Assembly: GCF_002237655.1 (NCBI RefSeq)
Contig: NZ_NOKT01000033.1
Span: 28,997-92,996, forward strand
Length of the DNA: 64,000 nt
Direction of reading: 5' to 3'
Origin: Streptomyces sp. XY006
GTDB lineage: Bacteria; Actinomycetota; Actinomycetes; Streptomycetales; Streptomycetaceae
The notes beneath the pieces were generated by a model. The model was not told where the DNA came from and made no database searches. It saw only the letters and a list, made by a program, of their open reading frames with translations. This document shows, one piece after another, positions 43,508-52,124 of the stretch. Position 1 is the first letter of the stretch, and the number at the start of each line of letters is the position of its first letter. Position numbers and translations under genes: made by a program.

Positions 43508-45208
43508 GTGACGGACGCGGAGGACCGCAAGCCCAGGTCGGACGAGGCGAGGAGTGCCTTCGCACCTCCGTCCGGGGCCGCCGTCGACGGGGACATGTCG
43601 ACCACGTCGGAGTTCGCGATCCCCGAAGGACTGGCGGTTCCCCGGGCGGTCGGCCCGGAGTCCGAGACCACGTCCGAGTTCGCCGTTCCCCGGGGGCTGG
43701 ACGTCCCGCACGCGCCGGGCGCCGAGGCGGAGGGGTCGGCGTTCACCCCGCCGAGCACCTACAGCGCGCGGCAGGCCCCGACGGCCTTCACCCCGCCGAA
43801 CGGGATCCCGAAGGTCAGTCTGACCAAGGACGTGCCCTGGCAGGACCGGATGCGCACGATGCTGCGCATGCCGGTGGCGGAGCGCCCGGCCCCGGAGACC
43901 GCGCACCGCGGCGGCGACGACGACAGCGGGCCCGCGGTGCCGCGCGTGCTCGACCTGACGCTGCGTATCGGCGAGCTGCTGCTGGCCGGCGGCGAGGGGG
44001 CCGAGGACGTGGAGGCGGCGATGTTCGCCGTCTGCCGTTCGTACGGACTGGACCGCTGCGAGCCGAACGTCACCTTCACGCTGCTGGCGATCTCGTACCA
44101 GCCCTCGCTCGTGGACGACCCGGTCACGGCGTCGCGGACCGTGCGGCGCCGGGGCACCGACTACACGCGGCTGGCGGCCGTGTACCAGCTGGTGGACGAC
44201 CTCAGCGACGACGAGACGGCGGTCTCCCTGGAGGAGGCCTACCGGCGCCTCGCCGAGATCCGCCGCAACCGGCACCCCTATCCCGGCTGGGCGCTGACCG
44301 GGGCCAGCGGGCTGCTGGCGGGTGCGGCCTCGGTGCTGGTCGGCGGCGATCTGATCGTGTTCGTGGCGGCGGCGCTGGGCGCGATGCTGGGCGACCGGCT
44401 GGCGTGGCTGTGCGCGGGGCGGGGGCTGCCGGAGTTCTACCAGTTCACGGTCGCCGCGATGCCGCCGGCCGCGATCGGGGTCGCGCTGACGCTCGGCCAC
44501 GTCGATGTGAAGGCCTCCGCGGTCATCACCGGTGGGCTGTTCGCGCTGCTGCCGGGGCGGGCGCTGGTGGCCGGCGTGCAGGACGGGCTGACCGGCTTCT
44601 ACATCACCGCCTCCGCGCGCCTGCTGGAGGTCCTGTACTTCTTCGTCGGCATCGTCGCGGGTGTGCTGACGGTGCTGTACTTCGGTGTGCAGCTGGGGGC
44701 GCGGCTGAACCCGGACGCGGCGCTCGGGGTGTCCGATCAGCCGGTGCTGCTGATCGGCGCGTCGATGCTGCTGTCGCTGGCGTTCGCGGTCCTGCTCCAG
44801 CAGGAACGTTCCACTGTGGTGTGGGTGACGCTGAACGGGGGCGTCGCGTGGGTCGTGTACGGCGCGATGCACTACGCGGGCGGCATCTCGCCGGTGGCGT
44901 CCACGGCGGCGGCCGCGGGGCTGGTGGGGCTGTTCGGGCAGTTGCTGTCCCGGTACCAGTTCGCCTCCGCGCTGCCCTACACGACCGCGGCGATCGGGCC
45001 CCTGCTGCCGGGTTCCGCGACGTACTTCGGACTGCTAGCCATAGCGCAGAACGAGATCGACGAGGGGCTGGTGTCCCTCTCCAAGGCGGTGGCGCTCGCC
45101 ATGGCCATCGCCATCGGGGTGAATCTGGGGTCCGAGATCTCGCGGCTGTTCCTGCGGATCGGTTCGGCGGAGAAGCGGCGGGCCGCGAAGCGCACGCGCG
45201 GGTTCTAG
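43508..45208 (+). CDS. Threonine/serine exporter family protein (ThrE-like)
   Basis: 566 residues from the GTG at 43508, chosen because AGGGAG lies 9 nt upstream; GTG at 43484 is an alternative. The first ~130 residues are disordered and contain a duplicated TTSEFAIPEGLAVPRA-type unit and two FTPP motifs. Then comes the ThrE soluble domain (LDLTLRIGELLLAGGEGAEDVEAAM, CEPNVTFTLLAISY) and about ten membrane segments from ~260 to 550. The family exports threonine or serine in corynebacteria; the substrate here is unproven. Confidence 0.85.
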   Translation: MTDAEDRKPRSDEARSAFAPPSGAAVDGDMSTTSEFAIPEGLAVPRAVGPESETTSEFAVPRGLDVPHAPGAEAEGSAFTPPSTYSARQAPTAFTPPNGIPKVSLTKDVPWQDRMRTMLRMPVAERPAPETAHRGGDDDSGPAVPRVLDLTLRIGELLLAGGEGAEDVEAAMFAVCRSYGLDRCEPNVTFTLLAISYQPSLVDDPVTASRTVRRRGTDYTRLAAVYQLVDDLSDDETAVSLEEAYRRLAEIRRNRHPYPGWALTGASGLLAGAASVLVGGDLIVFVAAALGAMLGDRLAWLCAGRGLPEFYQFTVAAMPPAAIGVALTLGHVDVKASAVITGGLFALLPGRALVAGVQDGLTGFYITASARLLEVLYFFVGIVAGVLTVLYFGVQLGARLNPDAALGVSDQPVLLIGASMLLSLAFAVLLQQERSTVVWVTLNGGVAWVVYGAMHYAGGISPVASTAAAAGLVGLFGQLLSRYQFASALPYTTAAIGPLLPGSATYFGLLAIAQNEIDEGLVSLSKAVALAMAIAIGVNLGSEISRLFLRIGSAEKRRAAKRTRGF

Positions 45209-45248
45209 CGCGGCTCCGCGGCCCGGACAGGGTCGGCTCTCGGTGGGT

Positions 45249-46145
45249 TCAGTACCCGTTGTGGTACGGGCCCTGCTGGGTGCCGTACGGCTGCTGCTGC
45301 TGGCCGTAGCCGGGGGCCTGGGGGTACTGGTCGTAGTACTGCTGGTCGCTGTACTGCCGGTCGTCGGGCCGGCGGTCGTCGGGCCGGTGGCCGTGGTAGC
45401 CGTTCTGCTGCTGGTGCGGCTGCCGGCCGGGCCGGTCGTCGGGGGTGATGCGGCGGAGCTGCGTCGTCGCGTCGTCCATGACCGGGGGGTGGGGCTGCGT
45501 GGCCGCCGGGGCCTGCGCCGCCTCGCGCTTCTTCTTCGAGCGGTCCCGGAGGTACTCGATGATGATCGGGACGACGGAGAGCAGGACGATCAGGACGAGG
45601 ATCGGCTCGACGTTCTTCTTGATGACGTCGATCTGGCCCAGCCAGTACCCCGCGAGGGTGACGCCGGTGCCCCAGGCGATGCCGCCGATGACGTTGTACG
45701 TGAGGAACGTGCGGTACTTCATGCGGCCGGCGCCGGCCACGATGGGCGCGAACGTGCGCACGATGGGGACGAAGCGGGCCAGGACGATCGCCTTCGGCCC
45801 GTACTTCTCCATGAACTCGTGGGCCTTGTCCAGGTTCTCCTGCTTGAACAGCTTGGAGTTGGGACGGTTGAACAGCTTCGGGCCCAGGAACTTGCCGATC
45901 ATGTAGCCCACTTGGTCGCCGATGACGGCGGCGAGCACGATCAGCGTGCAGACCAGCCACAGCGGCTGGGTGATGTACGTGCCCTCGGCGACGAAGAGGC
46001 CTGCCGTGAACAGCAGGGAGTCGCCGGGCAGGAACGCGAAGAGTCCGGACTCGGCGAACACGATGAGCAGGATGCCGGGCAGGCTGAACGTCGAGATCAG
46101 ATAGTCCGGGCTGAGCCACTCGGGGCCGAGCGCAAGCGTGGTCAC
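45249..46145 (-). CDS. DedA/VTT-domain membrane protein with a Gln/Tyr-rich tail
   Basis: 298 residues from a GTG at 46145. The DedA core (~1-190) shows FAESGLFAFLPGDSLLFTAG, VLAAVIGDQVGYMIGK, FMEKYGPKAIVLARFVPIVRTFAPIVAGAGRMKYRTFLTYNVIGGIAWG, each part of the VTT family. Such proteins flip or distribute undecaprenyl phosphate and related lipids. Residues ~195-298 form a hydrophilic tail rich in Gln, Tyr, Asp and Pro (RPDDRRPDDRQYSDQQYYDQ), much longer than in E. coli DedA proteins. Confidence 0.88.
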   Translation of the reverse strand: MTTLALGPEWLSPDYLISTFSLPGILLIVFAESGLFAFLPGDSLLFTAGLFVAEGTYITQPLWLVCTLIVLAAVIGDQVGYMIGKFLGPKLFNRPNSKLFKQENLDKAHEFMEKYGPKAIVLARFVPIVRTFAPIVAGAGRMKYRTFLTYNVIGGIAWGTGVTLAGYWLGQIDVIKKNVEPILVLIVLLSVVPIIIEYLRDRSKKKREAAQAPAATQPHPPVMDDATTQLRRITPDDRPGRQPHQQQNGYHGHRPDDRRPDDRQYSDQQYYDQYPQAPGYGQQQQPYGTQQGPYHNGY

Positions 46146-46279
46146 GGGGATGTGGCTCCTGCTGCTGTGGGGTACGGGCTGGGGCTGACTGCCTCAAAGT
46201 ATCAACGCAGCCGTGGGGGCCCAGGTTCCATGGGGGATATCAGGATGCACCGTGGCCCGTCCCGGGCAAAGCTGTGGGC

Positions 46280-46683
46280 ATGGGCATCGATGAATACGGC
46301 GGCGGACAGGGCCCCCAGCCCGACGTCCTCGTCGTCACCACGAACGACGTACCCGGCTACTACGTGCAGGAGGTGCTCGGCGAGGTCTTCGGCCTGACCG
46401 TGCTTCCCCAAGCTCTCGGCTTCGCTCGAGCAGGGGAGGCCCCAACCGGCACCTGGGAAGCCAGATCGGCGCCGGGCTGAAGTCCATGGTCGGCGGCGAG
46501 CTGCGCGGGCTCACCAAGACGGTCGTGCAGACCCGCAACCAGGCCATGGAACGCCTCGTCGAGCAGGCACGCGCGCGGGGTGCCAACGGCGTGCTGGCGT
46601 TCCGCTTCGACGTGACGGAGGCGGCGGACGTGGGCACCGAGGTGTGCGCGTACGGCACGGCGGTGGTGCTGGCCCGGGAGTAG
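46280..46683 (+). pseudogene. UPF0145 (YbjQ-like) gene interrupted by a palindromic repeat
   Basis: The 5' part reads DVLVVTTNDVPGYYVQEVLGEVFGLTV and the 3' part, in another frame from 46447, reads HLGSQIGAGLKSMVGGELRGLTKTVVQTRNQAMERLV and VGTEVCAYGTAVVLARE. Together these are a full UPF0145 protein. In intact members the text runs directly from GLTV through about two residues to RHLGSQ; here ~44 bp (46403-46446) replace that junction and shift the frame. The first frame now stops at 46480. The insert matches the palindromic repeat entered separately. If read-through, frameshifting or an assembly error applies, the call could change. Confidence 0.8.
46403..46439. mobile_element. Short palindromic interspersed repeat inserted in the UPF0145 gene
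   Basis: The insert begins CTTCCCCAAGCTCTCGGC and ends CTCGAGCAGGGGAGG. It folds with CTTCCCC against GGGGAGG and GCTC against GAGC around a small inner stem. I recall very similar hairpin repeats scattered through Streptomyces genomes, usually between genes. No transposase is encoded; spread would need help in trans. Exact ends and any target duplication cannot be fixed without relatives. Confidence 0.65.
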
Positions 46684-46698
46684 CCCCCCGGGCCGGGA

Positions 46699-47460
46699 TC
46701 AGGAGGTGTGGCGGGCCGCGTTCGCGGCGATCGCCTCGTTGAGGTGCTCGGCGAGACCCGGGCGCAGGGACTCGTAGAACGCCTTGAAACGCTCGTCGGC
46801 GACGTACATCTCGCCGAGGCGGCGGTGCAGTTCGTGGGGGCACTCGTAGTACCAGGTGCAGATGTGCCGCCGGTGCTCCTCCGCGAGGGCCATGGCCGCC
46901 TCGCCGGTGGGCGGTTCGCCGGCGGCCATCAGGGCGGCGTAGCGGCGCCCCCAGTCGGCGTTACGGTCCTGGATCCGCTGCCAGTCCTCCTTGGAGTAGC
47001 GGGCGACGCGGCGCTGCGACTCGGCGTAGTGCTCCGTGCCGCCCCAGCGCGCCTCGGCCTCGTCGGCGTACTGCTCCGGGTCCTTGTCCCCGAAGACCTC
47101 GAACTTCTCCTCGGGTGTGAGGTTGATGCCCATCTTGCGTGCCTCCATGGCGTGCTCCACGGCCGCCGCCATCTTGCGCAGCTGTTCGATCCGGGCGGTC
47201 AGCAGGTCGTGCTGGCGGCGCAGGTGCGCGCGCGGGTCCGCCGCGGGGTCGTCGAGCAGGACGGCGACCTCGTCGAGCGGAAAGCCGAGCTCGCGGTAGA
47301 ACAGGATCTGCTGCAGCCGGTCGAGGTCGGCGTCGCTGTAGCGCCGGTGGCCCGCGTGGCTGCGCTCGCCGGGCACGAGCAGGCCGATCTCGTCGTAGTG
47401 GTGCAGCGTGCGCACCGTGACGCCGGCGAAGCCCGCGACCTGTCCCACTGTGTAGCTCAC
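46699..47460 (-). CDS. tipA: TipA thiopeptide-sensing MerR-family activator (TipAL; TipAS from an internal start)
   Basis: 253 residues from the GTG at 47460, the length of S. lividans TipAL. The MerR HTH is ~1-75 (YTVGQVAGFAGVTVRTLHHYDEIGLL) and the coiled coil ~78-108. TipAS starts at Met110 (MGINLTPEEKFEVFG); GGAGG at 47142-47146 lies 8 nt upstream of that internal ATG (47133-47131), so both forms can be made. Residue 207 is Cys (in WYYECPHEL), the residue known to bond thiostrepton covalently. TipA bound to thiopeptides activates its own promoter. The short form sequesters the drug. Confidence 0.96.
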   Translation of the reverse strand: MSYTVGQVAGFAGVTVRTLHHYDEIGLLVPGERSHAGHRRYSDADLDRLQQILFYRELGFPLDEVAVLLDDPAADPRAHLRRQHDLLTARIEQLRKMAAAVEHAMEARKMGINLTPEEKFEVFGDKDPEQYADEAEARWGGTEHYAESQRRVARYSKEDWQRIQDRNADWGRRYAALMAAGEPPTGEAAMALAEEHRRHICTWYYECPHELHRRLGEMYVADERFKAFYESLRPGLAEHLNEAIAANAARHTS

Positions 47461-47496
47461 GTCCGCTCCTTTCTCCTTCCGTGCTTCACGGTCGGC

Positions 47497-47519
47497 CCTC
47501 ACGTCACGTGAGGTGCAAG
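47497..47519 (-). promoter_or_regulatory. tipA promoter operator
   Basis: On the minus strand TTGCAC (47519-47514) is the -35 hexamer, followed at once by the perfect 17-bp palindrome CCTCACGTCACGTGAGG (47497-47513). This is the ptipA arrangement: a MerR-type site in the spacer. The same 96-bp gap also serves the divergent ClC gene. Confidence 0.9.
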
Positions 47520-47556
47520 CGTGTTTCCTGTTTGTACCGTTTGATCCATTTATGGT

Positions 47557-48849
47557 GTGCCCGTGGTCCAGGACACCGGGCACCGGGCGGCCTCCGTCAC
47601 CCCCGCGACCCCCGCGCGCGTGCTGCTGCCGTCGATCGTGCCCGCGGCGGCCGTCGGCGTGCTCTCGGCCCTCGTGCTGGTCGGGGTGAGCGCCGCGGCC
47701 GAGGAGCTCCAGGACGTGCTGTGGGGCCCGCTGCCGGACGCGCTGGGGATCGGCCGGTACTCCGCGCTGTGGATGGTCGTGATGCTCGTCGGGACGGGCG
47801 TGGCGGTCGGCCTGGTGGTGTGGCGGATGCCGGGGCACGCGGGGCCCGATCCGGCCACCGTCGGCCTGGACGCCCCGGTCCTGCCGCCCGTGGTGCTGCC
47901 GGGGCTGCTGCTGGCGACCGCGCTGATGCTGGCCGGCGGGCCCAGTCTCGGCCCGGAGAACCCGATCATCACGGTGAACGTCGCCCTGGCCGCCTGGCTG
48001 GGGGCGCGGGCCCTGCCCCGGGTGCCGGGCCGGATCTGGCCGGCGCTGGCGGAGGCGGCGACCATCGGCGCCCTGTTCGGCACGCCGGTCGCGGCCGCCC
48101 TGGTGATCTCCGAGGCGCTGGCCCGGCAGGAGATCCGCGGACTGCTGTGGGACAACGTCTTCGCGCCGCTCACCGCGGGCGCGGCCGGCGCGCTGACCGC
48201 CACCCTGATCGACCACCCGAGCTTCGATCTGGACCTGCCACCCTTCGGCCGGCCGGGCTGGGGGGACCTGCTGGCGGCGGTCGTGATCGCCTCGGCGGGC
48301 GCGCTGCTCGGCATGGCCGCCGTGCGGGCCTTTCCGTACGCCCACAAGGCCTTCGCCGCCCTGCGGCACCCGATGCTGATGCTCCCCGCGGGCGGGCTGG
48401 TGCTGGGCGGGCTGGCGGCCCTGGGCGGCCATCTGACGCTGTTCAAGGGGCTGGACGAGATCGCCGAGCTGGCGCACGACCCGGACGGCAGGTCGGCCGG
48501 GGAGTACGCCCTGCTGACGGTGGTGAAGCTGGCCGCGCTGCTGGTCGCCGCGTCCTGCGGCTTCCGGGGCGGGCGCATCTTCCCGGCCGTGTTCGTCGGC
48601 ACCGCCCTCGGTCTGTGCGCCCACGCCCTGGTGTCCGGGGTGCATCCCTCGGTCGGTGTGTCGGCCGCGGTGCTCGGGATCCTGCTGGCGATCACCCGGC
48701 AGGGCTGGATCAGCCTGTTCGTCGCCGCGGTCCTGGTCGCCTCGCCCGGGACCATCGCCCTGCTCTGCGTCGCCTCGCTGCCCGCCTGGCTGCTCGTGAC
48801 GGGCCGCCCCCAGATGCAGCTGCGCGAGGACGGCACACCGGTCCGCTGA
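47557..48849 (+). CDS. ClC-family chloride channel/transporter
   Basis: 430 residues from a GTG at 47557 (a GTG at 47563 is possible). About ten to twelve membrane helices. The ClC signatures are recognisable but divergent: LAGGPSLGPENPIITVNVALAAWLG stands for the GREGP loop and keeps a Glu in the gating position; CGFRGGRIFPAVFVGTALG is the GxFxP loop; the GSGIP loop is altered. No CBS domains. It is followed 33 bp later by glutamate decarboxylase; in enterobacteria ClC proteins support acid resistance by decarboxylases as an electrical shunt. Confidence 0.82.
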   Translation: MPVVQDTGHRAASVTPATPARVLLPSIVPAAAVGVLSALVLVGVSAAAEELQDVLWGPLPDALGIGRYSALWMVVMLVGTGVAVGLVVWRMPGHAGPDPATVGLDAPVLPPVVLPGLLLATALMLAGGPSLGPENPIITVNVALAAWLGARALPRVPGRIWPALAEAATIGALFGTPVAAALVISEALARQEIRGLLWDNVFAPLTAGAAGALTATLIDHPSFDLDLPPFGRPGWGDLLAAVVIASAGALLGMAAVRAFPYAHKAFAALRHPMLMLPAGGLVLGGLAALGGHLTLFKGLDEIAELAHDPDGRSAGEYALLTVVKLAALLVAASCGFRGGRIFPAVFVGTALGLCAHALVSGVHPSVGVSAAVLGILLAITRQGWISLFVAAVLVASPGTIALLCVASLPAWLLVTGRPQMQLREDGTPVR

Positions 48850-48882
48850 CATCCCCTTCCGATCCCATCCCTGGAGGCTCCC

Positions 48883-50289
48883 TTGCCGTTCGACGAAGGC
48901 CCCCGCCGCTCCGGCGAACGCCGGCTGTCCGTCAACCCCTTCTACGGCCCCGCCAACCCGGTCGGGGACATGGCCCAGGCCCCGCCCACCCACCGGCTCC
49001 CGGACCAGCCCATGGCCCCGGCCACCGCCCACCAGCTGGTCCGCGACGAGCTGATGCTCGACGGCAACGCCCGGCTGAACCTCGCCACCTTCGTCACCAC
49101 CTGGATGGAGCCGGAGGCGGGGGTGCTGATGGCGGAGTGCCGCGACAAGAACATGATCGACAAGGACGAGTACCCGCGCACGGCCGAGCTGGAGCGGCGC
49201 TGCGTGGCGATGCTCGCCGACCTGTGGCACGCGCCCGACCCGGCGGCCGCCGTGGGGTGTTCGACGACCGGGTCGAGCGAGGCGTGCATGCTCGCCGGGA
49301 TGGCGCTGAAGCGCCGCTGGGCGAAGCGCAACGCCGACCGGTACCCCGGGACCCGGCCCAATCTGGTGATGGGCGTGAACGTGCAGGTCTGCTGGGAGAA
49401 GTTCTGCACCTTCTGGGAGGTGGAAGCGCGGCTGGTGCCCATGGAGGGCGAGCGCTACCACCTGGACCCGCAGGCCGCCGTCGAGCTGTGCGACGAGAAC
49501 ACCATCGGAGTCGTCGGCATCCTGGGCTCCACGTTCGACGGCTCCTACGAACCGATCGCCGAGCTGTGCGCGGCACTGGACGCGCTGCGGGACCGGACGG
49601 GCCTGGACATCCCGGTGCACGTGGACGGGGCGTCCGGCGCGATGGTGGCGCCGTTCCTCGACGAGGACCTGGTGTGGGACTTCCGGCTGCCCAGGGTGGC
49701 GTCCATCAACACCTCGGGGCACAAGTACGGCCTGGTGTACCCGGGCGTCGGCTGGGCGCTGTGGCGGGACGCGGACGCGCTGCCCGAGGAGCTGGTGTTC
49801 CGGGTGAACTACCTGGGCGGCGACATGCCGACGTTCGCGCTGAACTTCTCCCGGCCGGGCGCCCAGGTCGTGGCGCAGTACTACACGTTCCTGCGGCTGG
49901 GCCGGGACGGCTACCGGGCCGTGCAGCAGGCCGCCAGGGACGTGGCCACGGGACTCGCCGGGCGCATCGAGGCGCTCGGCGACTTCCGGCTGCTGACCCG
50001 GGGCGACCAGCTGCCGGTGTTCGCCTTCACGACCGCGCCGGAGGTGACGTCGTACGACGTCTTCGACGTCTCGCGGCGGCTGCGGGAGCACGGCTGGCTG
50101 GTGCCCGCCTACACGTTCCCGGCCAACCGCGAGGACCTGTCCGTGCTGCGGGTGGTGTGCCGCAACGGCTTCTCCGCCGACCTCGCCGACCTGCTCGCCC
50201 AGGACCTGGAACGGCTGCTGCCGGAGCTGCGGCAGCAGCCGGGTCCGCTCACCCGCGACAAGGACGCGGCCACCAGCTTCCACCACTAG
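48883..50289 (+). CDS. gad: Glutamate decarboxylase
   Basis: 468 residues from a TTG at 48883 with GGAGG 6-8 nt upstream. Fold-type I PLP decarboxylase motifs: GCSTTGSSEACMLAGMALKRRW, HVDGASGAMVAPF (PLP Asp), INTSGHKYGLVYPGVGWALW (Schiff-base Lys) and the C-terminal FHH, which in the E. coli enzyme blocks the active site at neutral pH (SFHH end here). It turns glutamate into GABA while consuming a proton. Next to a ClC gene; no GadC antiporter was found. Confidence 0.93.
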   Translation: MPFDEGPRRSGERRLSVNPFYGPANPVGDMAQAPPTHRLPDQPMAPATAHQLVRDELMLDGNARLNLATFVTTWMEPEAGVLMAECRDKNMIDKDEYPRTAELERRCVAMLADLWHAPDPAAAVGCSTTGSSEACMLAGMALKRRWAKRNADRYPGTRPNLVMGVNVQVCWEKFCTFWEVEARLVPMEGERYHLDPQAAVELCDENTIGVVGILGSTFDGSYEPIAELCAALDALRDRTGLDIPVHVDGASGAMVAPFLDEDLVWDFRLPRVASINTSGHKYGLVYPGVGWALWRDADALPEELVFRVNYLGGDMPTFALNFSRPGAQVVAQYYTFLRLGRDGYRAVQQAARDVATGLAGRIEALGDFRLLTRGDQLPVFAFTTAPEVTSYDVFDVSRRLREHGWLVPAYTFPANREDLSVLRVVCRNGFSADLADLLAQDLERLLPELRQQPGPLTRDKDAATSFHH

Positions 50290-50332
50290 CGAGCCGGCTC
50301 GTCCTGACCGGCTCAGCCGTGCGGGCAGGGCC

Positions 50333-51094
50333 CTAGCGGCTCAGCCGTGCGAACCTCCTGACCGCGAGCGGGAAGAACACCGCGAGCAGGGCCAGGGGCC
50401 ACAGGAACGCCCATCCGACGTGCCCGGACTCCGCGCCGGGCACGCCGAACAGGTGCCGTACGGCCGTGGCGGTGTGGGACAGGGGGTTCCACTCCACGGC
50501 CGTGCCGAGCCAGCCGGGCATCGAGCCTGGGGTGGCGAAGGCGTTGGACAGGAAGCCGACCGGCCAGACCAGGATCTGCACCGCCTGCACCAGCTCGGGC
50601 CTGCCCGCCACCAGGGCCAGGTGGATGCCGATCCACAGCATCGCGAAGCGGAACAACAGCAGCAGGCCCAGGGCTCCCAGGAGGGCGGCCGGGCCGCCGC
50701 CGGGACGCCAGCCGAGCGCGGCGCCCACGGCGATCAGCACGAGCAGGGTCAGCACCGACTGCAGCATGTCGGCGGCGGAACGGCCCACCAGCACCGCTCC
50801 GTTGGCCATGGGCATCGAGCGGAAGCGGTCGATGACGCCCTTGTCGAGGTCCTGCGTGACGGCGATCATCGTGCCCTCCAGGCCGAAGGCCATGGTGAGG
50901 GCGAGCATCCCCGGGATCAGGTAGTCGCGGTAGTCCCCGGCCACGCCCCGCCCGCCGCCGACCAGGTAGCCGAACATCAGCAGCAGCATCACCGGGAAGA
51001 CCAGGCCGACGGCCAGCTGCACCGGCTGCCGCTGCCAGCGGGCGAGCTCCCGGCGGGTCATGGTCCAGGAGTCGGTCAGTGCGTGCACGCTCAC
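50333..51094 (-). CDS. ABC-2 type drug-resistance transporter permease (DrrB-like)
   Basis: 253 residues from a GTG at 51094 that overlaps the ATPase stop (GTGA). Six membrane segments; the ABC-2 signature region is LIPGMLALTMAFGLEGTMIAVTQDLDKGVIDRFRSMPMANGAVLVGRSAADML, split over TM2-TM3, and VWPVGFLSNAFATPGSMPGWLGTAVEWNPLSHTATAVRHLF before the last helix. Works with the DrrA-like ATPase to export a drug or lipid. Confidence 0.9.
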   Translation of the reverse strand: MSVHALTDSWTMTRRELARWQRQPVQLAVGLVFPVMLLLMFGYLVGGGRGVAGDYRDYLIPGMLALTMAFGLEGTMIAVTQDLDKGVIDRFRSMPMANGAVLVGRSAADMLQSVLTLLVLIAVGAALGWRPGGGPAALLGALGLLLLFRFAMLWIGIHLALVAGRPELVQAVQILVWPVGFLSNAFATPGSMPGWLGTAVEWNPLSHTATAVRHLFGVPGAESGHVGWAFLWPLALLAVFFPLAVRRFARLSR

Positions 51095-52041
51095 GCGGCC
51101 TCCTTCATACGGGTGTCGTCTCCGGTCAGGTGCAGGAACACCTCGTCCAGCGTCGGGCGGCGCAGCGCCACGTCCTCCGCCTGGATACCGGCCTGTTCAA
51201 GGGCCCGTACGACAGCGGAGAGCGCCTCCATGCGGTCGGTCACCGGGGCGCTCAGCAGGCGGCGGTCCGCGTCCACGGTGATCCCGGTGAGGGGCAGCAG
51301 GGCGACGGCCGCGTCCAGCCGGTCCGCGTCGCGCAGGACCACGTCGATGCGGTCGCCGCCGGTGGCGGCCTTCAGTTCGTCCGCCGTGCCGTCGGCGATG
51401 ACCCGGCCGGCGTCGACGACCGAGATGCGGTCGGCGAGCTGGTCGGCCTCCTCCAGGTACTGGGTGGTGAGCAGGACGGTCGTGCCCGCGCCGACCAGCG
51501 AGCGGACGGAGTTCCACACCTCGGCGCGGCCACGCGGGTCCAGGCCGGTGGTCGGTTCGTCGAGGAAGAGCACCTCGGGCTCGGTAATCAGGGACGCCGC
51601 GAGGTCCAGGCGGCGCCGCATGCCCCCGCTGTACTGCCGGACCGCCTTACGGCCGGTGCCGGCCAGGCCGAAGCGCTCCAGGAGTTCGTCCGCACGCGCG
51701 CGTGCCCGCCGCGCGCCCAGGTGGTGCAGCCGGCCGAACAGCTCCAGGTTCTGCCGGCCGCCGAGCTCCTCGTCGAGCGCGGCGTGCTGGCCGAGCAGGC
51801 CGATGCGCAGCCGTACGGCGTAGGCCTCGCGCACCACGTCGTGGCCGGCGACCCGGATCCGGCCCGCGTCGGGCCGCAGCAGCGTGGACAGAACCCTCAC
51901 CAGGGTGGTCTTGCCCGCGCCGTTCGGGCCGAGCACCCCGTGCACCGTGCCGCGCGCGACCGTGAGGTCGAGCCCGTCCAGCGCCTTCTTGGCGCCGTAC
52001 CTCTTCTCCGCGCCTTCGACGGTGATCGCCGCGTCGGCCAC
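51091..52041 (-). CDS. ABC transporter ATP-binding protein (DrrA-like)
   Basis: 316 residues from the GTG at 52041; GGGAGG lies 4 nt upstream, so the in-frame ATG at 52062 is less likely. Walker A GPNGAGKTT, Q-loop LLGQHAALDEEL, signature YSGGMRRRLDLA, Walker B VLFLDEPTTGLD, and the DrrA-type C-terminal domain ending RRPTLDEVFLHLTG. The operon is preceded by a PadR repressor gene and two palindromes. Confidence 0.93.
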   Translation of the reverse strand: MADAAITVEGAEKRYGAKKALDGLDLTVARGTVHGVLGPNGAGKTTLVRVLSTLLRPDAGRIRVAGHDVVREAYAVRLRIGLLGQHAALDEELGGRQNLELFGRLHHLGARRARARADELLERFGLAGTGRKAVRQYSGGMRRRLDLAASLITEPEVLFLDEPTTGLDPRGRAEVWNSVRSLVGAGTTVLLTTQYLEEADQLADRISVVDAGRVIADGTADELKAATGGDRIDVVLRDADRLDAAVALLPLTGITVDADRRLLSAPVTDRMEALSAVVRALEQAGIQAEDVALRRPTLDEVFLHLTGDDTRMKEAA

Positions 52042-52065
52042 TGAGCCTCCCTCGCCCATCAAAGC

Positions 52066-52124
52066 TAGTCAAACTTGACTACATGCTCGAACGTAACCCG
52101 AGCTCCGTCATTCGTCAAATTTGA
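52066..52124. promoter_or_regulatory. Two related palindromic operators upstream of the ABC genes
   Basis: Site 1 at 52066-52081 is TAGTCAAACTTGACTA (7-bp arms). Site 2 at 52112-52127 reads TCGTCAAATTTGATTA, with the perfect core TCAAATTTGA at 52115-52124. The shared pattern is GTCAAAYTTGAYTA and the centres are 46 bp apart. They lie between the PadR gene and the transporter it probably controls. Confidence 0.75.
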
